Below are positions 8,704-17,172 of a DNA stretch of 64,000 nucleotides, in pieces. The DNA is taken from contig NZ_JAKRKC020000001.1 in assembly GCF_022664455.2 (NCBI RefSeq), positions 4,345,001 through 4,409,000 of the forward strand, in the 5' to 3' direction. Numbering within the stretch: position 1 is the first letter of the stretch; every line of letters starts with the position of its first letter. The position numbers and the translations under genes are program-made. The notes under the pieces are model-generated. The model saw only the letters and a program-made list of their open reading frames with translations. It had not been told where the DNA came from and made no database searches. This stretch comes from Actinomadura luzonensis. Lineage in GTDB: Bacteria > Actinomycetota > Actinomycetes > Streptosporangiales > Streptosporangiaceae.

Positions 8704-8752
8704 GGCGATGCTCCTTGTGCGGGGGGCGGGGGCGGGAGGGGACGGGGGGCGC

Positions 8753-9502
8753 TCAGCCGAGGCCGCCGCCGTGGGCGACGACCACCGAGCCGGACATGTA
8801 GGAGGCCTTGTCCGAGGCCAGGAAGCTGACGATGGAGGCGATCTCCTCGGGCCGGCCCATGCGGCCCAGCCGGATGCGGGACTCGTACTGCTTCTTGAGG
8901 TGGCCGGGCACCTTGCGGGTCATGTCGGTGGCCACGAAGCCGGGGCACACCACGTTGGCGCGCACGCCGTGCGGGGCCGCCTCGTTGGACAGCGCGTGGG
9001 TGAAGGCGACGATGGCGCCCTTGGAGGCCACGTAGTTGGTCTGGCCGGGGAAGCCGCCGTCCAGCCCGCTGGAGGAGGACAGCGTGACGATCGAGCCGCT
9101 GCGCTGGTGCTGCATCAGCTTCAGCCCTTCGCGGCAGGCCAGGAAGGTGCCGATGAGGTTGGTCTCGACGGGCGCGCGGAACTGCTCCAGGCCCATGGCG
9201 ATGAGGTAGCGGTCGGCCGTGATGCCGGCGCTGGTCACCAGCACGTCGAGGCGTCCGTGGTCGGCGCGGACGGCGCGGAACATCGCCCGTACGGACTCCT
9301 CGTCCGTCACGTCCGCCTGGACGGCCGCCGCGCTGCCGCCCGCCTCCTCGGCGAGCGCCACGACCTCCTTGGCCTCGCGCTCGGAGCGCGCGTAGTTCAC
9401 CAGGACGTGGGCGCCCTCCCTGGCGAGGTCGAGCGCGACGGCCCGGCCGATCCCGCGCGACCCGCCGGTCACCAGCGCCACGGTGCCCTGCGCAAACAGC
9501 AT
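8753..9502 (-). CDS. FabG-like 3-ketoacyl-ACP reductase (SDR)
   Basis: 249 aa from the ATG at 9502 (MLFAQGTVALVTGGSRGIGR). GGAG lies about 6 nt upstream; a longer in-frame ATG at 9559 lacks such a site. It has the classical SDR cofactor motif TGGSRGIGR, a VTSAGI strand, and the catalytic Ser (LSSSSGLDGG) and YVASK. It reduces 3-ketoacyl-ACP with NADPH. It is the first gene of the leftward polyketide operon, so the operon promoter lies upstream in 9503-9630. Confidence 0.92.
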   Translation of the reverse strand: MLFAQGTVALVTGGSRGIGRAVALDLAREGAHVLVNYARSEREAKEVVALAEEAGGSAAAVQADVTDEESVRAMFRAVRADHGRLDVLVTSAGITADRYLIAMGLEQFRAPVETNLIGTFLACREGLKLMQHQRSGSIVTLSSSSGLDGGFPGQTNYVASKGAIVAFTHALSNEAAPHGVRANVVCPGFVATDMTRKVPGHLKKQYESRIRLGRMGRPEEIASIVSFLASDKASYMSGSVVVAHGGGLG

Positions 9503-9630
9503 GATGGACTCCAGAAATTCGACATTCGCCGGTCGGCGCGAATCTGAATCTGCATCCACAAGCTACTAAGCCGCGTTATCACGCCTGTATCACGCGGTTA
9601 TCCCGGCATTGACCGGACCATTCTCGATAT
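9503..9630. promoter_or_regulatory. Divergent promoter region between polyketide operon and FAD monooxygenase
   Basis: 128 bp between two divergent starts, noticeably AT-richer than the flanks. It has a repeated stretch, tatcacg, at about 9578-9584 and again at about 9590-9597 (ttatcacgcctgtatcacgcggtta). This could be a regulator half-site pair with about 11-12 bp period. It lacks the CCCCTA motif seen at later promoters. No clear -35/-10 pair can be assigned. Confidence 0.45.
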
Positions 9631-11268
9631 ATGACTCTGGGCCTCATGAAAGAGCTCGAGGTCGAGGTTTTGGTGGTCGGCGGCGGACCGGTGGGGCTGT
9701 GCGCCGCCATCGAGCTCTCCCGTCTCGGAATATCGGCCCTGCTGGTCGAGCGGCACTCGGGAACGTCGATTTTCCCGAAGGCGAGGCTCGTCACCACCAG
9801 GACGATGGAGCTCTTCCGCGCCTGGGGGATCCAGGAGGAGGTGGAGTCGGCCGGCATGCCGCGCGAGGAGTACCTCGCGGTGGGCGTCGGCAGCTCGCTG
9901 AGCGCGCCCGACTTCGTCCGCTCGGCCGCCGAGCTGGACCGGGACGCCCCGCAGAGCCCCACCTACACCTTCCTGTGCGCGCAGGACGTGCTGGAGGTCA
10001 TCCTGCGGCGGCTCGCGGCGTCGCGCGCCGACGTGCGGTACGGCACGGAGATGACCTCGATGCGGCCCGGCCCGGACGGCGTGACGGCCGTGGTGTCCGG
10101 CCAGGACGGCGAGACGCTGGTGCGCTGCCGCTACCTGGTGGCCGCCGACGGCAGCCGCAGCGGCGTGCGCGACTGCCTCGGCATCGCCTGGGAGGGCCCG
10201 CCGACGCTCGGGCACATGATCAGCATCATGTTCGAGGCCGACCTGGGTTTCCTGCCCGCCGACCGGCGGGCCGCGCTGTCGTTCCTGACCGACCCGCCGT
10301 GCGCGGTGGAGGCCGTGGACCACCGCCGGCGCTGGATGGTGCAGACCGGCTACGAGCCCGACCAGGGCGGCAGCCCGGACGACTTCACCGAGGAGGTGTG
10401 CCTGCGCGCGGTGCGGGACGCCGTCGGCGTGCCCGACCTGCCGGTCCGGCTGCTCGGCGTGATGCCGTGGCTCCAGCAGGCCATGCTCGCCGCCGCCTTC
10501 CGCGCCGGCCCCGTCTTCCTCGCGGGGGACGCGGCGCACGTGGCCACGCCGCAGGGCGGGTTCGGGATGAACTGCGGCATCCAGGACGCGCACAACCTGG
10601 CCTGGAAACTGGCCGCCGTCCTGCGGTGGGGCGCCGGGGAAGCGCTGCTGGACACGTACGAGGCGGAGCGGCGGCCCATCGCCGGGCGCACCGTGGACGA
10701 GAGCCTGGCCAACGCGCTCATCACCTGGCAGATGATGGAGGGCCGGCTGCCGATGGCCGAGGCCATCCAGCGGCAGGCCGACCGGCGCAGCTCGGAGGGG
10801 CTGGTGCTGGGCTTCCACTACGACTCGGCGGCCGTCGTCCCCGACGGCACGGCGCCGCCGGCGGTCGCGGACCCGTACCGGACGTACGTGCCGGCCGCCC
10901 GGCCCGGCCACCGCGCCCCTCACGTGTGGCTGTCCGCCGATGGAGGGCCGGTGTCGACGCTCGACGTCCTCGTCCCCGGTTTCACCCTCCTGTCCCCGGC
11001 CGGCTCCGGCTGGGCCAACGCGGCCACCGCAACCCCCGCCTCGGCGGCCGTCGTCGCGGGCGTTCCGCTGACGGCGGTGGAGATCGCCGACGGCGACACC
11101 GCCGGCGCGCTGTCCTCCCCCACCTGGGCGAAGGAGTACGGGCTCGGGCCGAAAGGCGCGGTCCTCGTCCGGCCGGACGGTCACGTGGCGTGGCGGGTCG
11201 CCGACGCCGCCCCGTCACCGGACGCCCTCGCCGCGGCCCTCGACACGGTCCTCGCCCGCCACCCCTGA
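9631..11268 (+). CDS. FAD-dependent aromatic hydroxylase/monooxygenase (PHBH-type, with thioredoxin-like C-terminus)
   Basis: 545 aa. VLVVGGGPVGLCAAIELSRLG is the FAD Rossmann motif. GDAAHVATPQGGFGMNCGIQDAHNLAWKL, written here only to its family hallmark GDAAH...GxGMNxGIQDAxNLAWKL near residue 310, is diagnostic of the polyketide hydroxylases related to PgaE, RdmE and MtmOIV. The last roughly 120 residues form the degenerate thioredoxin-like domain common in this group. Such enzymes hydroxylate or perform Baeyer-Villiger oxidation. The start is 9631 or the ATG at 9646; neither has a good ribosome site, so the transcript may be nearly leaderless. It faces the lasso locus convergently. Confidence 0.88.
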   Translation: MTLGLMKELEVEVLVVGGGPVGLCAAIELSRLGISALLVERHSGTSIFPKARLVTTRTMELFRAWGIQEEVESAGMPREEYLAVGVGSSLSAPDFVRSAAELDRDAPQSPTYTFLCAQDVLEVILRRLAASRADVRYGTEMTSMRPGPDGVTAVVSGQDGETLVRCRYLVAADGSRSGVRDCLGIAWEGPPTLGHMISIMFEADLGFLPADRRAALSFLTDPPCAVEAVDHRRRWMVQTGYEPDQGGSPDDFTEEVCLRAVRDAVGVPDLPVRLLGVMPWLQQAMLAAAFRAGPVFLAGDAAHVATPQGGFGMNCGIQDAHNLAWKLAAVLRWGAGEALLDTYEAERRPIAGRTVDESLANALITWQMMEGRLPMAEAIQRQADRRSSEGLVLGFHYDSAAVVPDGTAPPAVADPYRTYVPAARPGHRAPHVWLSADGGPVSTLDVLVPGFTLLSPAGSGWANAATATPASAAVVAGVPLTAVEIADGDTAGALSSPTWAKEYGLGPKGAVLVRPDGHVAWRVADAAPSPDALAAALDTVLARHP

Positions 11269-11272
11269 CCCC

Positions 11273-11287
11273 CTGCCGGTCCGGCAG
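11273..11287. terminator. Short perfect hairpin between convergent genes
   Basis: The palindrome CTGCCGG-T-CCGGCAG lies just after the monooxygenase stop, between it and the convergent lasso protease gene. There is no T-tract, so it may only be a weak bidirectional terminator. Confidence 0.3.
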
Positions 11288-11330
11288 CGCGAGGCCACCA
11301 GCCCGGCCGGCCGCAGGCCGCCGTCAGCCG

Positions 11331-11768
11331 TCAGTGCGGCCGGTGCCGCCGCGGGGCGGTGACCGCGATCAGCGGGATCAGGTAGCCCTCGGGCACGGAC
11401 TCCTCCACCGGCCGGCCCTCCGCCTCGACCCAGGCGTGCGCCCCGAACGGCGGCCGGGTCCGCGTCCCGGCGCACCAGTCCGGCCACGACCCCCGCATCC
11501 GGCACAGCAGGACGGTGGCCAGCGACCGGGGCAGGCAGCCGTGCACCCCGAGGCAGGTCAGGCTGACCGCCAGGACGGCGTCCTTGGCGGCCTTGGCCTC
11601 GGCGTACCCGGCGGGCCTGGCGCCCCGGCTGACCAGCGCGAGCACGGCGCGCAGCCGCCGGGGCGGCAGCAGCGTCAGCGGGAACGCGGCGGCCACCGCG
11701 AGCCGCGCCGCCGCCCGCGCCCGCCAGGGAACCCCCTGGGGACGTTCCAGCGCGCTGGGGACGCTCAC
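11331..11768 (-). CDS. Lasso peptide leader peptidase (B2, transglutaminase-like)
   Basis: 145 aa, typical of the split B2 protein. The catalytic Cys is in the GVHGCLPRSLATVLL segment and the His in GAHAWVEAEGRPV; with a nearby acidic residue these form the Cys-His-Asp triad of the family. It cleaves the leader after the penultimate Thr so the cyclase can close the ring. The ATG overlaps the PqqD/RRE stop by 4 bp. N-terminal hydrophobic segments (AAARLAVAAAFPLTLLP) are also usual. High confidence because the whole lasso set is adjacent. Confidence 0.9.
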   Translation of the reverse strand: MSVPSALERPQGVPWRARAAARLAVAAAFPLTLLPPRRLRAVLALVSRGARPAGYAEAKAAKDAVLAVSLTCLGVHGCLPRSLATVLLCRMRGSWPDWCAGTRTRPPFGAHAWVEAEGRPVEESVPEGYLIPLIAVTAPRRHRPH

Positions 11769-12022
11769 GACACCACCAGCCCGGCCGCCTGAAGCTGCTC
11801 CAGCAGCTCCCGCACGTCGCGCAGGGCCTCCTCCGGCGTGACCTCGAACTCGGCGTTGAGCGCCGCGGCGGCCCGCTCGGGGCCCCCGCCGCCGAGCAGG
11901 TGCCGCACGGCCAGCGCGGCGCTGGGGTTGAGCTGCCAGAAGTCGCCGCTGCGCTGGTCGAGCAGCACGACGCCGTAGTCGGTCTCGGCGGTGGACACGT
12001 CGGCGCGCAGCCGGAGGTTCAT
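11765..12022 (-). CDS. Lasso peptide RiPP recognition element (PqqD family, B1)
   Basis: 85 aa with the PqqD-like winged-helix fold: YGVVLLDQRSGDFWQLNPSA, then helices ending ELLEQLQAAGLVVS. It binds the precursor leader (YxxPxLxxxGxF motif, present in the precursor at 14039-14146) and presents it to the B2 protease. Translation is coupled to flanking ORFs through 4-bp overlaps at 12019-12022 and 11765-11768. An AAGGGAGAG ribosome site lies just upstream. Confidence 0.92.
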   Translation of the reverse strand: MNLRLRADVSTAETDYGVVLLDQRSGDFWQLNPSAALAVRHLLGGGGPERAAAALNAEFEVTPEEALRDVRELLEQLQAAGLVVS

Positions 12023-12102
12023 CGGTGCTCTCCCTTGCTGGAGTTCGTCGGGTGCGGGCTCTTGGCGGCGAGCCGGGCGCGGGGTCCGGCCGGCGTATTC
12101 AT
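12019..12102 (-). CDS. 27-codon ORF linking cyclase and RRE genes
   Basis: ATG at 12102 overlaps the cyclase stop (ATGA), and its own TGA overlaps the RRE start (ATGA). The peptide is MNTPAGPRARLAAKSPHPTN plus SSKGEHR. It has no lasso leader motif. It may be a translated coupling ORF that keeps ribosomes moving between cyclase and RRE, or it may be chance. The RRE ribosome site lies inside it. Confidence 0.35.
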   Translation of the reverse strand: MNTPAGPRARLAAKSPHPTNSSKGEHR

Positions 12103-14026
12103 CGCTGCGGTCCGCCCGCGGAGGGCTCCAAGGTGCGTAGCCACACCTCGCAGGCGATGGTCGAGTAGAGGACGGCCGTGCGCAGCTCGGGGCTGTCGGG
12201 GCGGCCGGTGAGGTCCTTGAGCATCGCGGTGTCCACCAGCCCGAGCCGGGCCAGCCGGGAGTCGGCCCAGAGCTCCTGCAGGTCGGCGGCGTGCCGGCGC
12301 AGCCCCTCGGCCGCGTCGAGCGAGGCCTCGGCCTTGCTGGTGCGGCGCAGGCACTCCGCCGGCACGACGCCGCGCATGGCGGCCTTGAGCAGCGGTTTGT
12401 ACTGCCAGGGCGTGACCCGGTCCTGCGGGCGCACCGACAGGCACGCCTCGATCACCCGGTCGTCCAGGAAGGGGTGGCTCATCGGCAGGCCGGCGCGGGC
12501 GCTCATCTGGTCCCACTGCCGGATGACGCGGCAGGTGTCGTGGATGGCGTACAGGTCGGCGTGCCGGCCGCGGTCGGGGCCGAGCGGCCGGGCCTGCGCA
12601 AGCGCCTCGGCCAGCGCCTCGGCGGCCAGGGCGGCGGCCTCGTCGGTGACCCAGGGGAACAGCCGCGGCGGCGCGCCCCAGCCGAGGGCGGCGGCCACCG
12701 GCGGCGCGGCGGGCTCGCGGAGACCGGCCGCCGCGCCCGCCAGCCAGCGGCGGTAGGAGCGGCCGTCGGCCAGCGTCCTGAGCATCGGGCCGTACGGCCA
12801 GTGGAACAGCGCGCGGAACCCGCGCAGCCGCGCCGCCGCCGACAGGGGACGCGTGCGCAGCAGCCGGTGGTAGTGCGCCTCGGAGCACCAGGCCACGTGG
12901 TCGCCGCCGATGCCCGTCAGGTGCAGCCTGCTGCCCATGGCGGCCAGCCGCGGCAGGTGCGCCAGCACCCGGGCCCGGTCCATGACGCCGATGCCGGGCT
13001 CGTCGAGCGTGTCGTCGACGCGCAGCAGGTCCTCGTAGACCAGCGGGGACTCCTCGGCGGGCCAGATCACGTGCTCGGCGCCGGGCAGGTGGGCGGCGGC
13101 CCGCCGGGCCCACTCCAGATCGTCGTCGGCGGGGTCGCGGCCGGGCCAGGTGGAGGCGATGACCCGCGCCTCGCCGCGGGCGGCGGCGAGGAAGCACAGC
13201 GAGGTGGAGTCGAGCCCGCCGGACAGGTCGAGGCTCACGGTGCCGCCCGGCCCGGTGCGGACGGCGACCGCCTCGTCGAGCGCCCGCCGCACGTCGGCGG
13301 CGGCCTCGGCCAGCGGGCGCACCGGCTCGGGCGGCTCCACCAGCGCCCGTGCCGTACGGCGCCGCCGGCCTCGACGGTCACGTGGTGGCCGGGCGGCACG
13401 GCGGTCACGCCCGGCCAGAGCGGCAGGTGGTGCAGCGGATGCGGGACCGGCCACAGCAGCCGCGCGGCCAGCCGGCGCGGCTCGACCTCCGCACCCGCCG
13501 CCGGGACCGGCATCCCGGCAGGATCGGCGGCCGACGGCGCACCGGGTCGGTCGGCGGCCAGGATGTCGGCGTGGCCGGCGGCCAGGACGTCGGCGCGGTC
13601 GGCGGTGACGGTGAGCCCGGCGAGCCGGGCGTGGAAGACCAGCCGCAGCCCCGAGGCCGTGCCGAGGGCGCGGATGCGGCCGTCGTGGGCGGCCACCAGG
13701 TGGAAGCTGCCCGGCAGGGTGCGGGCCAGCCGGTCGAGGTGGTCGAGGCGGTCGAGGTCGTGCAGCCGGGCGGCCTCGGCGGCCAGCCGGGCGGCGCCGA
13801 TGGGGCAGCGGCCGATGACGGCGAGCCGGGTCGGGCCGGCGGCGGCCACGGTCAGCTCCTCGTCGAGCCAGTGACCGACCAGCCAGGGACGGCCGGAGGC
13901 GTGGGTGAGGGTGCGGGCGGTGGGGGTGCGGAGAGCCGCCGCCACGGCGGGCGCACGCTCGTGATCGGGCAGGACCACGAAGTACGCCTCGCCGCGGTGG
14001 GGCCGGCTCAGTGGTGGCCGGGCCAA
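12099..14026 (-). CDS. Lasso cyclase (asparagine-synthetase-like, C protein), apparent frameshift near 13340-13352
   Basis: About 642 aa if one missing base is restored. The N-terminal part (14026 to about 13345) starts MARPPLSRPHRGEAYFVVLP and is the glutaminase-like domain lacking a catalytic Cys2, ending GGAVRHGRWW. The C-terminal synthetase domain is in another frame: PPEPVRPLAEAAADVRRALD, then the PP-loop SLDLSGGLDSTSLCFLA, which adenylates the ring-forming Asp/Glu side chain. A later motif is HDTCRVIRQWDQMSARAGLP. The 1928-bp span is one base short of a multiple of three, and the join falls in a G/C-rich tract. It would close the macrolactam of the citrulassin-like peptide. If the indel is real, the pathway is dead; an assembly error is equally likely. 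Confidence 0.88.
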
Positions 14027-14038
14027 GAAGGGCCTCGG

Positions 14039-14146
14039 TCAGTTCTTGCTGAGGATGAGGCGGTCGTTGCCGGCGCGTCCGAGGAGGCCGGTGACCTTGC
14101 GGAAGGATCCGGTTGCCGTCAGGCGGGGTTTCTCGTAGCGCTTCAC
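14039..14146 (-). CDS. Lasso peptide precursor, citrulassin-like
   Basis: 35 codons from a GTG at 14146 with AAGGGAAGAAGC just upstream. The leader reads MKRYEKPRLTATGSFRKVTG and carries the actinobacterial lasso motif YxxPxLxxxGxF plus the Thr at -2 of the cleavage site. The predicted core is LLGRAGNDRLILSKN (15 aa). Ring closure would join Leu1 to Asp8. The core differs from citrulassin A as I recall it (LLGLAGNDRLVLSKN) at positions 4 (Arg for Leu) and 11 (Ile for Val). Arg9, the residue converted to citrulline in citrulassin A, is kept. It lies 12 bp upstream of the cyclase gene. No peptidylarginine deiminase or lasso ABC exporter is seen in the window. Confidence 0.93.
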   Translation of the reverse strand: MKRYEKPRLTATGSFRKVTGLLGRAGNDRLILSKN

Positions 14147-14368
14147 GCTTCTTCCCTTCGTCGTGCTCAGGAATGACAACGACGACTTTCGCCCAGGTCC
14201 GGGAGTTCGTCCAGGTCAGAAGGTATGGGCCGCTATAACGCTCTTTTCCCGACGAATCGCGGTAAAGAGGGGGTGGGACAAAGCCGCGAATGCCCGCAAT
14301 TCTCGGTTCAACCGCGCCCTGCCGACACAACTGTCTCGCCGGTGCGCACCCGGGCGTTCACCCCGGGG

Positions 14369-15802
14369 TCAGGCGGCCGGGGGCCGGGAGTGGAGGCGGG
14401 CGGCGGCGAGCCGCAGGGAGAGCGGGTTCCCGCAGGAGGCGGTCACCAGGTCGCGTACCGCCTCGTCCCCGTGCGCCGACGCGCCGACCAGCAGCCCGGC
14501 CAGCTCCCGCGCCGCCTCCTCGGGCAGCGGCCGCAGGAACGCCCGGTGCGCCCCCTGCCGGGCCACCAGGTCGTCCAGGGGGTCGGCGGCGGTGACGACG
14601 ACGCGGCAGCGCGCGCCACCCGGCAGCAGCGGCAGCACCTGGTCGCCGTCCTCCGCGCCGTCCAGCACCACGAGCAGCCGCCGGGAGGCGGTGCAGCTCC
14701 GGTAGAGCGCGAGCTTCTCCTCCGGGTCGGCGGGCAGGTCGGGGGCGGGCACGCCGAGCGCGCGCAGGAAGCGGTCGAGCACGGCGTCCGGTCCGGCGGC
14801 CCCCGCCATGTCGGCGTGGAGCTGGCCGTCGGGGAAGGCGTCGATGCGGGCGTGCGCCCAGTGCAGGGCCAGGCTGGTCTTGCCGACCCCGGACGGGCCG
14901 CTGATGATCATGAAGGGGGCGCTCCGGTCGTCGCCGAGCAGGGCGGCGTCCAGGGCGGCGAGCTCGCGCGCCCGCCCCACGAACGGCAGGACCTGCGGCG
15001 GGAGCTGGCACGGCACCACCCCGGCCGCGCTCGGCACGGCGGCCGGCGGGCGCATCAGGTGGGACTCGTCGCGCAGGATCTGCTCGTGCAGCCGCCGCAG
15101 CGCGGGCCCGGGCTCCAGGCCGATCTGCTCCAGCAGGTAGCGGCGCGTCTCCTGGTACGTGCGCAGCGCCTCGGCCCGCCGCCCCGCCCGGTACTGGGCC
15201 AGCATGAGCTGCGCCCGCACCCGCTCGCGCAGCGGCCACTCCGCCACCAGCGCCAGCAGCTCGGGGATGACCTGGTGGTGACGGCCGAGCCCGATCTCCA
15301 GCTCCAGGCAGGTCTCCAGCGCCTCCAGCCGCGACTCCTCCATGCGGGCCGCGTCGTAGCGCAGCCCCCTGATGTCCTCGAACGGCCGCCCCTGCCACAA
15401 CGCCAGCGCCTCGCGCAGCAGCAGCACGGCCGGCTCGGCCTGCCCGCCGCCGGCCAGCGCGCGGGCGCGCGACACCATGGAGGTGAAGCGCAGCCAGTCG
15501 ATGCTGCCGGGCGTGGCCCGCAGCAGGTAGCCGGGGCTGGAGGTCTCGATCAGCCCGGCCCCGAGGGTGCGGCGCAGCCGGGAGACGCAGATGGCGACCT
15601 GCCGCCACGCGCTCGGCGGCGCGGACCCGGCCCACACGGCCTCGATGAGGCGTTCGACGCTCATCACGCGGTTGGCGTTGAGCAGGAGGCTGGCCAGGAT
15701 GACCAGCTCGCGGTTGGCGCTCATGGGCAGCTCGACGCCGTCCTTGACGACCTTGAGCGGCCCCAGCACGTGGAAGGCGAACGCGGACGCCGGCGCCGCC
15801 AT
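14369..15802 (-). CDS. SARP-family transcriptional activator with NB-ARC ATPase domain
   Basis: 477 aa. Residues 1-100 are an OmpR-like winged helix (FHVLGPLKVVKDGVELPMSA...). Residues 100-255 are the bacterial transcriptional activation domain (ALALWQGRPF...EQIGLEPGPALRRLHEQIL). An NB-ARC ATPase follows, with P-loop ISGPSGVGKTSLAL near residue 300. It ends soon after, without the TPR region of full-length AfsR. SARPs activate antibiotic clusters by binding direct heptamer repeats with 11-bp period. The ATG overlaps the glycosyltransferase stop (TGATG). It is a candidate binder of the CCCCT repeats at 17076-17091 and 26823-26838. Confidence 0.92.
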   Translation of the reverse strand: MAAPASAFAFHVLGPLKVVKDGVELPMSANRELVILASLLLNANRVMSVERLIEAVWAGSAPPSAWRQVAICVSRLRRTLGAGLIETSSPGYLLRATPGSIDWLRFTSMVSRARALAGGGQAEPAVLLLREALALWQGRPFEDIRGLRYDAARMEESRLEALETCLELEIGLGRHHQVIPELLALVAEWPLRERVRAQLMLAQYRAGRRAEALRTYQETRRYLLEQIGLEPGPALRRLHEQILRDESHLMRPPAAVPSAAGVVPCQLPPQVLPFVGRARELAALDAALLGDDRSAPFMIISGPSGVGKTSLALHWAHARIDAFPDGQLHADMAGAAGPDAVLDRFLRALGVPAPDLPADPEEKLALYRSCTASRRLLVVLDGAEDGDQVLPLLPGGARCRVVVTAADPLDDLVARQGAHRAFLRPLPEEAARELAGLLVGASAHGDEAVRDLVTASCGNPLSLRLAAARLHSRPPAA

Positions 15803-17004
15803 CACGCCGCCGTCCACGACGGGAGGCGTTCCAGCACGTCGGCGGCGCGGGCGGCGCCGCCGGAGGCGCGGATCTCGGCGCTCATGGCGCGCCGCGGCCC
15901 GCCGCGCGGCCGGGTGGCGGCCGCGACCGCGGCCACCTGCTCGGCGACCCGGGCGGCGGTGAGCCGGCCGGGGTCGAGCACGCGGCCGAGGCCCAGCTCG
16001 GCGACGCGGCGCGCGACCGGCCGGTCCATGGCGGTGGTCGGGACGACCACCAGCGGGCAGGCCAGGTGCAGCGCCTCCATGATGGTGCCGAGGCCGCCGT
16101 GGGTGACGGCCACGCTCGCGTGGCGCAGCACGCTGAGGTGCGAGACCCCGTGGCGCGGCTCGACGGTGGGCGGCAGCGGGCCGAGGACGGCCGGGTCGGT
16201 GCCGCCGGGCAGCGTGACCACGGTCCGCCAGGGCAGCTCGGCGAGGGCCTGGGCGCAGGTGCGCAGCAGCTCGGGCCGGGTGGTGCCGACGCTGCCGAAC
16301 GACAGCAGCGCGACCGGCAGCCCGTCGCCCGGCGGCGCCCACTCCGCCAGGAAGCGCCGCTCCCCGAGGCAGGGCCCGACGAAGGTGAACCGCTCGTCGA
16401 AGGTCTCCCCGGCGAACTGGAACGAGCGCGGCAGCGCGACCAGGTTGGAGTCCTGGACCTCCCACCACAGCGCGGCCGGGTCGTCGGCCACGCCGTACGC
16501 CCGCGCGAGCGCCCCGATCCTGGCCAGCATGCCGTCCACCCAGCCGGGCAGCTCCCGGTCCAGGCGGCCCGCGTCCCCGCCCTCGTAGGTGGCGGCGAGG
16601 ACCGAGAAGTGGGCGTTGGAGGCGAAGATGGGGATGAGCTGCGTCGCCGGCAGGCCGGTGGTCCTGGCCAGGATGCGGCCGGCGTGCAGGGTCGAGATGT
16701 CGTAGGCGACGGCGTCGGGCCGCTCCGGCAGGGCGGTGGCGGCGGCGAGCATGGCCTCGCTCTCGTCCAGCAGCAGCGACAGCAGCGCGAGCGGGTCGTC
16801 CTCGGCGGCGCGGGTGCGCACCCGCTCGTACGGCGAGTCGTAGGTGACGACCTCAGCCCCGGCCGCGGCGACCGCGGCCGCCGTGCTCGCCCCGGTGAGA
16901 TAGGTGACGCGGTTTCCCCGTCGCGTCAATTCGGCGACCACGGCGAGCGTCGGAATGACATGGCCGTGGTCGGGAAAACACATAAAAAAGTGATGCCCCG
17001 TCAT
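15802..17004 (-). CDS. Glycosyltransferase family 1 (macrolide/antibiotic type)
   Basis: 400 aa GT-B enzyme starting MTGHHFFMCFPDHGHVIPTL. The donor-binding C-terminal motif is FVTHGGLGT-like (VAVTHGGLGTIMEALHLACP followed by LVVVPTTAMDRPVARRV). It is the only antibiotic-type glycosyltransferase in the window and lies next to deoxysugar genes, so it probably transfers the NDP-amino sugar made by products of 17173-22267. The acceptor could be the polyketide of region 1 or, less likely, the lasso peptide. Confidence 0.9.
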   Translation of the reverse strand: MTGHHFFMCFPDHGHVIPTLAVVAELTRRGNRVTYLTGASTAAAVAAAGAEVVTYDSPYERVRTRAAEDDPLALLSLLLDESEAMLAAATALPERPDAVAYDISTLHAGRILARTTGLPATQLIPIFASNAHFSVLAATYEGGDAGRLDRELPGWVDGMLARIGALARAYGVADDPAALWWEVQDSNLVALPRSFQFAGETFDERFTFVGPCLGERRFLAEWAPPGDGLPVALLSFGSVGTTRPELLRTCAQALAELPWRTVVTLPGGTDPAVLGPLPPTVEPRHGVSHLSVLRHASVAVTHGGLGTIMEALHLACPLVVVPTTAMDRPVARRVAELGLGRVLDPGRLTAARVAEQVAAVAAATRPRGGPRRAMSAEIRASGGAARAADVLERLPSWTAA

Positions 17005-17075
17005 GTGAATTCTTTCGGCTCATTCGCATGATCTGTGCCAGTGCCACGGTAATGAGCGCCGCCGCCGGGCGTCAC

Positions 17076-17117
17076 CCCCTACCGGTCCCCTCAACGACGC
17101 GGCCGTATCTAGGGGTT
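17076..17117. promoter_or_regulatory. CCCCTA-N5-CCCCT direct repeat plus TAGGGGTT site
   Basis: CCCCTA at 17076-17081 and CCCCT at 17087-17091 form a direct repeat with 11-bp period, the geometry used by SARP regulators. An inverted copy, TAGGGGTT, follows at 17110-17117. The sites lie between the divergent glycosyltransferase (17004) and aminotransferase (17173) genes. An AGGAGG site at 17161-17166 precedes the aminotransferase ATG. Confidence 0.5.
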
Positions 17118-17172
17118 TCCCGGGCGCGCCGGCAGGGCGTTCACTGGGGCCGGAGTCTCTAGGAGGACGACG

